A stretch of DNA of 8,158 bases from Rhodocyclaceae bacterium (lineage in GTDB: Bacteria > Pseudomonadota > Gammaproteobacteria > Burkholderiales > Rhodocyclaceae): the NCBI GenBank assembly GCA_023253415.1, contig JALRGK010000206.1:1-8158 (forward strand). Direction: 5' to 3'. How positions within the stretch are numbered: the stretch's first letter is position 1; each line of letters begins with the position of its first letter. Below, in pieces: positions 6,707 through 8,158 of the stretch. The notes below the pieces were generated by a model. That model saw nothing but the letters and a program-made list of their open reading frames with translations. It was not told the DNA's origin and ran no database searches. The translations under genes were made by a program, and so were the position numbers.

Positions 6707-7570
6707 ATGACGAACCCGACTGATGCTGCCAAACCGGTCCGCTGGCTGACCTTTCGTGACCACGATCCGGACTTCCTGAACCTAAAGTACGTGTACCCCG
6801 TGCTCTCGCGACGCATGCAGGGTATCTCGATCGGCATCAACCTCAATACCAATAATGCCTGTAACTGGGCGTGCGCGTATTGCCAGGTGCCGGGTCTGCA
6901 CCGAGGAGATGCACCGGAAGTCAATCTGCCGTTGTTGGAGGCCGAACTCAAAGGCTTGCTGGATAACCCGGCGCTCAGCCCGATGATTCCGCCAGATACG
7001 CCCGAAACGATGCGGCAGATCCGCGATATCGCATTTTCCGGGAATGGTGAGCCTACCAGCTCACCGCAATTTGTCGAAGCCATCGAGATTGCCCGTCGTC
7101 AGCGTGATACCCACGGGCTGGAAATCCCGCTGGTGCTGATTACCAACGGCAGCCTCATGCGGCGATCAGAAGTCCAGGCGGGTGTGAAAGCCCTGGCCGA
7201 AGCGGGTGGCGTCGTGTGGTTCAAGGTGGATCGTCTGTTGCCGGCATCGATGAAGCGCATCAACGGCATCAGTTACAAGCCTGAACAGATTCAAGGCCGT
7301 CTGGACATCGCCTGTTCATTGGCCAAGGTCTGGTTGCAAACCTGCTGGGTCGCCTGGGATGGGCAACCACCGGGTGCAGAAGACGAAGGGGCTTATCTGG
7401 AATTCGTGGCGCGAAACGCCCACCAGATCGAGGGCGTTCATCTCTACGGCCTGGCACGCCCCTCGTTGCAGCCAGAAGCGCCGCACCTCACAGCGCTGAA
7501 CGAAACTCAAATGACCGAATGGGCCAACAAAATCCGGGCTACCGGGGTCAAAGTACAGATCAGCATCTAA
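6707..7570 (+). CDS. Radical SAM protein, COG0731-like, not canonical QueE
   Basis: A 287-residue protein from the ATG at 6707; an in-frame TTG at 6692 would add five residues. C52, C56 and C59 in ACNWACAYCQVPG form the CxxxCxxC motif that binds the 4Fe-4S cluster and S-adenosylmethionine. FSGNGEPTSSP (110-120) matches the GxGEPT SAM-contacting motif, and LVLITNGSL (142-150) is the next core strand. These place it in the radical SAM superfamily, near the COG0731 Fe-S oxidoreductases. I recall homologues next to queD in other betaproteobacteria, but no characterised function. It is longer than QueE and differs around the cluster motif, so QueE is not supported despite the queD neighbour. No Shine-Dalgarno is visible before the ATG. 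It converges with the regulator gene downstream with only 3 nt between stop codons. Confidence 0.85.
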   Translation: MTNPTDAAKPVRWLTFRDHDPDFLNLKYVYPVLSRRMQGISIGINLNTNNACNWACAYCQVPGLHRGDAPEVNLPLLEAELKGLLDNPALSPMIPPDTPETMRQIRDIAFSGNGEPTSSPQFVEAIEIARRQRDTHGLEIPLVLITNGSLMRRSEVQAGVKALAEAGGVVWFKVDRLLPASMKRINGISYKPEQIQGRLDIACSLAKVWLQTCWVAWDGQPPGAEDEGAYLEFVARNAHQIEGVHLYGLARPSLQPEAPHLTALNETQMTEWANKIRATGVKVQISI

Positions 7571-7573
7571 ACG

Positions 7574-7924
7574 CTAGCGCTTCAGTGCTTGAGCGGCAGC
7601 CAGTAGTGTGGCGAAGGTTTCAGGCTCGTGCAGCTTCAGGTAATTGCCAACCAGCACTTGATCACCGTTCAGATCACTCATATCAATTTGCTCGATATGG
7701 ACCAGATGGAGCAGGGTGCTGATGGATACCGGGAGTTTTCGGCCGGATTCATAACGCGATCCACCACTCTGAGAGACACCCACCGGCGCCCAGAACTCGG
7801 CTTGCGTTAAACCCAATTTAACACGCAACTCTCTGGGTGACAGATTGAGCTTGGCTTTTAGTGCCAGAGTCTTCTTGCCCCGGTCTCCACGGGGCTTGAA
7901 GCGCTTTTGGTCTGTTGATGTCAT
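7574..7924 (-). CDS. Small helix-turn-helix (XRE-like) transcriptional regulator
   Basis: A 116-residue protein with a basic N-terminus (KRFKPRGDRGKK) and one helix-turn-helix domain. The segment LSPRELRVKLGLTQAEFWAPVGVSQSGGSRYESGRKLP (about residues 28-65, quoted by key parts LGLTQAEF and SQSGGSRYESGR) has the two-helix pattern of the Cro/CI-XRE class. VSQSGGSRYESGR lies at the recognition helix. The C-terminal 45 residues are mostly helical, ending in a TLLAAAQALKR helix that may mediate dimerisation. The start is supported by GGGAGA ending about 7 nt before the ATG (bases 7931-7936 on the complement). A consensus-like promoter and a perfect dyad lie directly upstream, suggesting autoregulation. 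Targets are unknown. The divergent neighbour lysC is the obvious candidate, by position only. Confidence 0.8.
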   Translation of the reverse strand: MTSTDQKRFKPRGDRGKKTLALKAKLNLSPRELRVKLGLTQAEFWAPVGVSQSGGSRYESGRKLPVSISTLLHLVHIEQIDMSDLNGDQVLVGNYLKLHEPETFATLLAAAQALKR

Positions 7925-7948
7925 TTTTATTCTCCCGCGCCTGTTTTT

Positions 7949-7976
7949 AATTTAGGCAGTCTTTGACAAATGTCAA
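7949..7976 (-). promoter_or_regulatory. Sigma-70-like promoter for the HTH regulator
   Basis: On the minus strand, consensus -35 TTGACA (complement of 7971-7976) is followed after 16 bp by TAAATT (complement of 7949-7954), a four-of-six match to the -10 box. The predicted start near 7942 leaves a leader of about 17 nt containing the GGGAGA ribosome site. The -35 lies inside the right arm of the 7962-7977 dyad. Confidence 0.6.
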
Positions 7977-7977
7977 A
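7962..7977. promoter_or_regulatory. Perfect inverted repeat, candidate operator
   Basis: TTTGACA-AA-TGTCAAA is a perfect 7-bp inverted repeat around a 2-bp centre. It covers the -35 box and the start of the spacer of the regulator promoter, so a protein bound here would block that promoter. Its size and symmetry suit a dimeric helix-turn-helix repressor, and the adjacent regulator is the natural candidate. Binding is inferred, not shown. A weaker dyad (TTTTGTGCACTCAAA, centred on GTGCAC at 7983-7988) sits about 16 bp away centre to centre and could be a second site. Confidence 0.5.
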
Positions 7978-8072
7978 CTTTTGTGCACTCAAATGGTGCG
8001 GCGCGGCATATGACACCACAGGGATGATCGGCGCTTGGCCTTGCCTGATACGGCTTTGGCAGAAAAATAGGC

Positions 8073-8078
8073 TATAAT
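8073..8078 (+). promoter_or_regulatory. -10 box (TATAAT) upstream of lysC
   Basis: A perfect TATAAT lies 34 bp before the lysC start codon. No good -35 is found at 16-18 bp (the sequence there is near TACGGC), so strength or activator dependence is open. The predicted start near 8085 would leave a leader of about 28 nt, too short for a lysine riboswitch. Confidence 0.5.
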
Positions 8079-8112
8079 TTCCAGGTTTGTTCAACCTCTA
8101 AAAGACCTACTG

Positions 8113-8158
8113 ATGGCTCTCATCGTTCAGAAATACGGCGGCACCTCCGTCGCCAACC
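8113..8158 (+). CDS. lysC: Aspartate kinase, N-terminal fragment cut by window edge
   Basis: Only the first 15 codons are present: MALIVQKYGGTSVAN. VQKYGGTSV is the ATP/aspartate-binding KxGGTS signature at the very N-terminus of aspartokinases, and this exact style of start is typical of monofunctional LysC in beta- and gammaproteobacteria. The enzyme phosphorylates aspartate, the first step toward lysine, threonine and methionine, so it feeds the same pathway as metZ at the other end of the window. The ATG is preceded by an A-rich leader with no strong Shine-Dalgarno. Regulatory ACT domains would lie outside the window and cannot be assessed. Confidence 0.9.
   Translation, partial: MALIVQKYGGTSVAN

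Noticed and set aside
6707..7570. Assignment of the radical SAM gene as queE
   Set aside because: Tempting because of queD next door, but the protein is too long and its cluster motif context (NNACNWACAYCQVPG) and GNGEPT motif fit COG0731-like proteins better.
8055..8072. Sigma-54 type -24/-12 promoter (TTGGCAG ... GGCT) before lysC
   Set aside because: The GG to GC spacing is one base too long and the -12 side lacks TTGC; a sigma-70 -10 box lies right beside it.
7978..8112. Lysine riboswitch or attenuator in the lysC leader
   Set aside because: With the TATAAT at 8073-8078 the leader is only about 28 nt, and I see no strong hairpin with a T tract or lysine codon-rich leader peptide in the interval.

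Overview
The window reads as ordinary, densely packed core chromosome of a proteobacterium, most likely a betaproteobacterium. The signs are the purF–metZ pair, a QueD whose N-terminus looks betaproteobacterial, a queD-adjacent radical SAM protein of a type I associate with Burkholderiales-like genomes, and a LysC starting MALIVQKYGGTSV. Base composition is even and moderately GC-rich. I see no insertion sequence, phage gene, CRISPR array or other sign of recent transfer. Species assignment is inference only.

Left block, + strand (1-4505): the 3' part of purF (de novo purine synthesis), then after 11 nt metZ (O-succinylhomoserine sulfhydrylase, methionine synthesis), then after 57 nt a large DEAD-box-like protein with a charged, low-complexity tail. 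The helicase-like protein is the most unusual gene here. Several catalytic motifs are altered (GKT to GKA, DEAD to DEVD, SAT to SAM, and a heavily changed HRIGRTGR), so it may be a reduced-activity or inactive RNA-binding paralogue.

Middle block (4506-6155): a tRNA-Ser(UGA) gene whose likely extended -10 promoter overlaps the helicase stop codon, followed by a strong intrinsic terminator. Next is a sigma-70-like promoter driving an acuI/yhdH-type NADPH-dependent acrylyl-CoA reductase. A small PGDYG-family protein of unknown function overlaps its 3' end by 14 nt.

Right block (6156-7924): queD on the - strand (7-deazaguanine/queuosine pathway) converges on the PGDYG gene and diverges, across 50 nt with interleaved promoter-like elements, from a radical SAM gene. 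That gene converges with only 3 nt between stop codons on a small helix-turn-helix regulator on the - strand.

Right edge (7925-8158): the intergenic region between the regulator and lysC holds a perfect 16-bp dyad overlapping a consensus -35 of the regulator, a likely autoregulatory operator, plus a TATAAT box in front of lysC. Only the first 15 codons of lysC are in the window.
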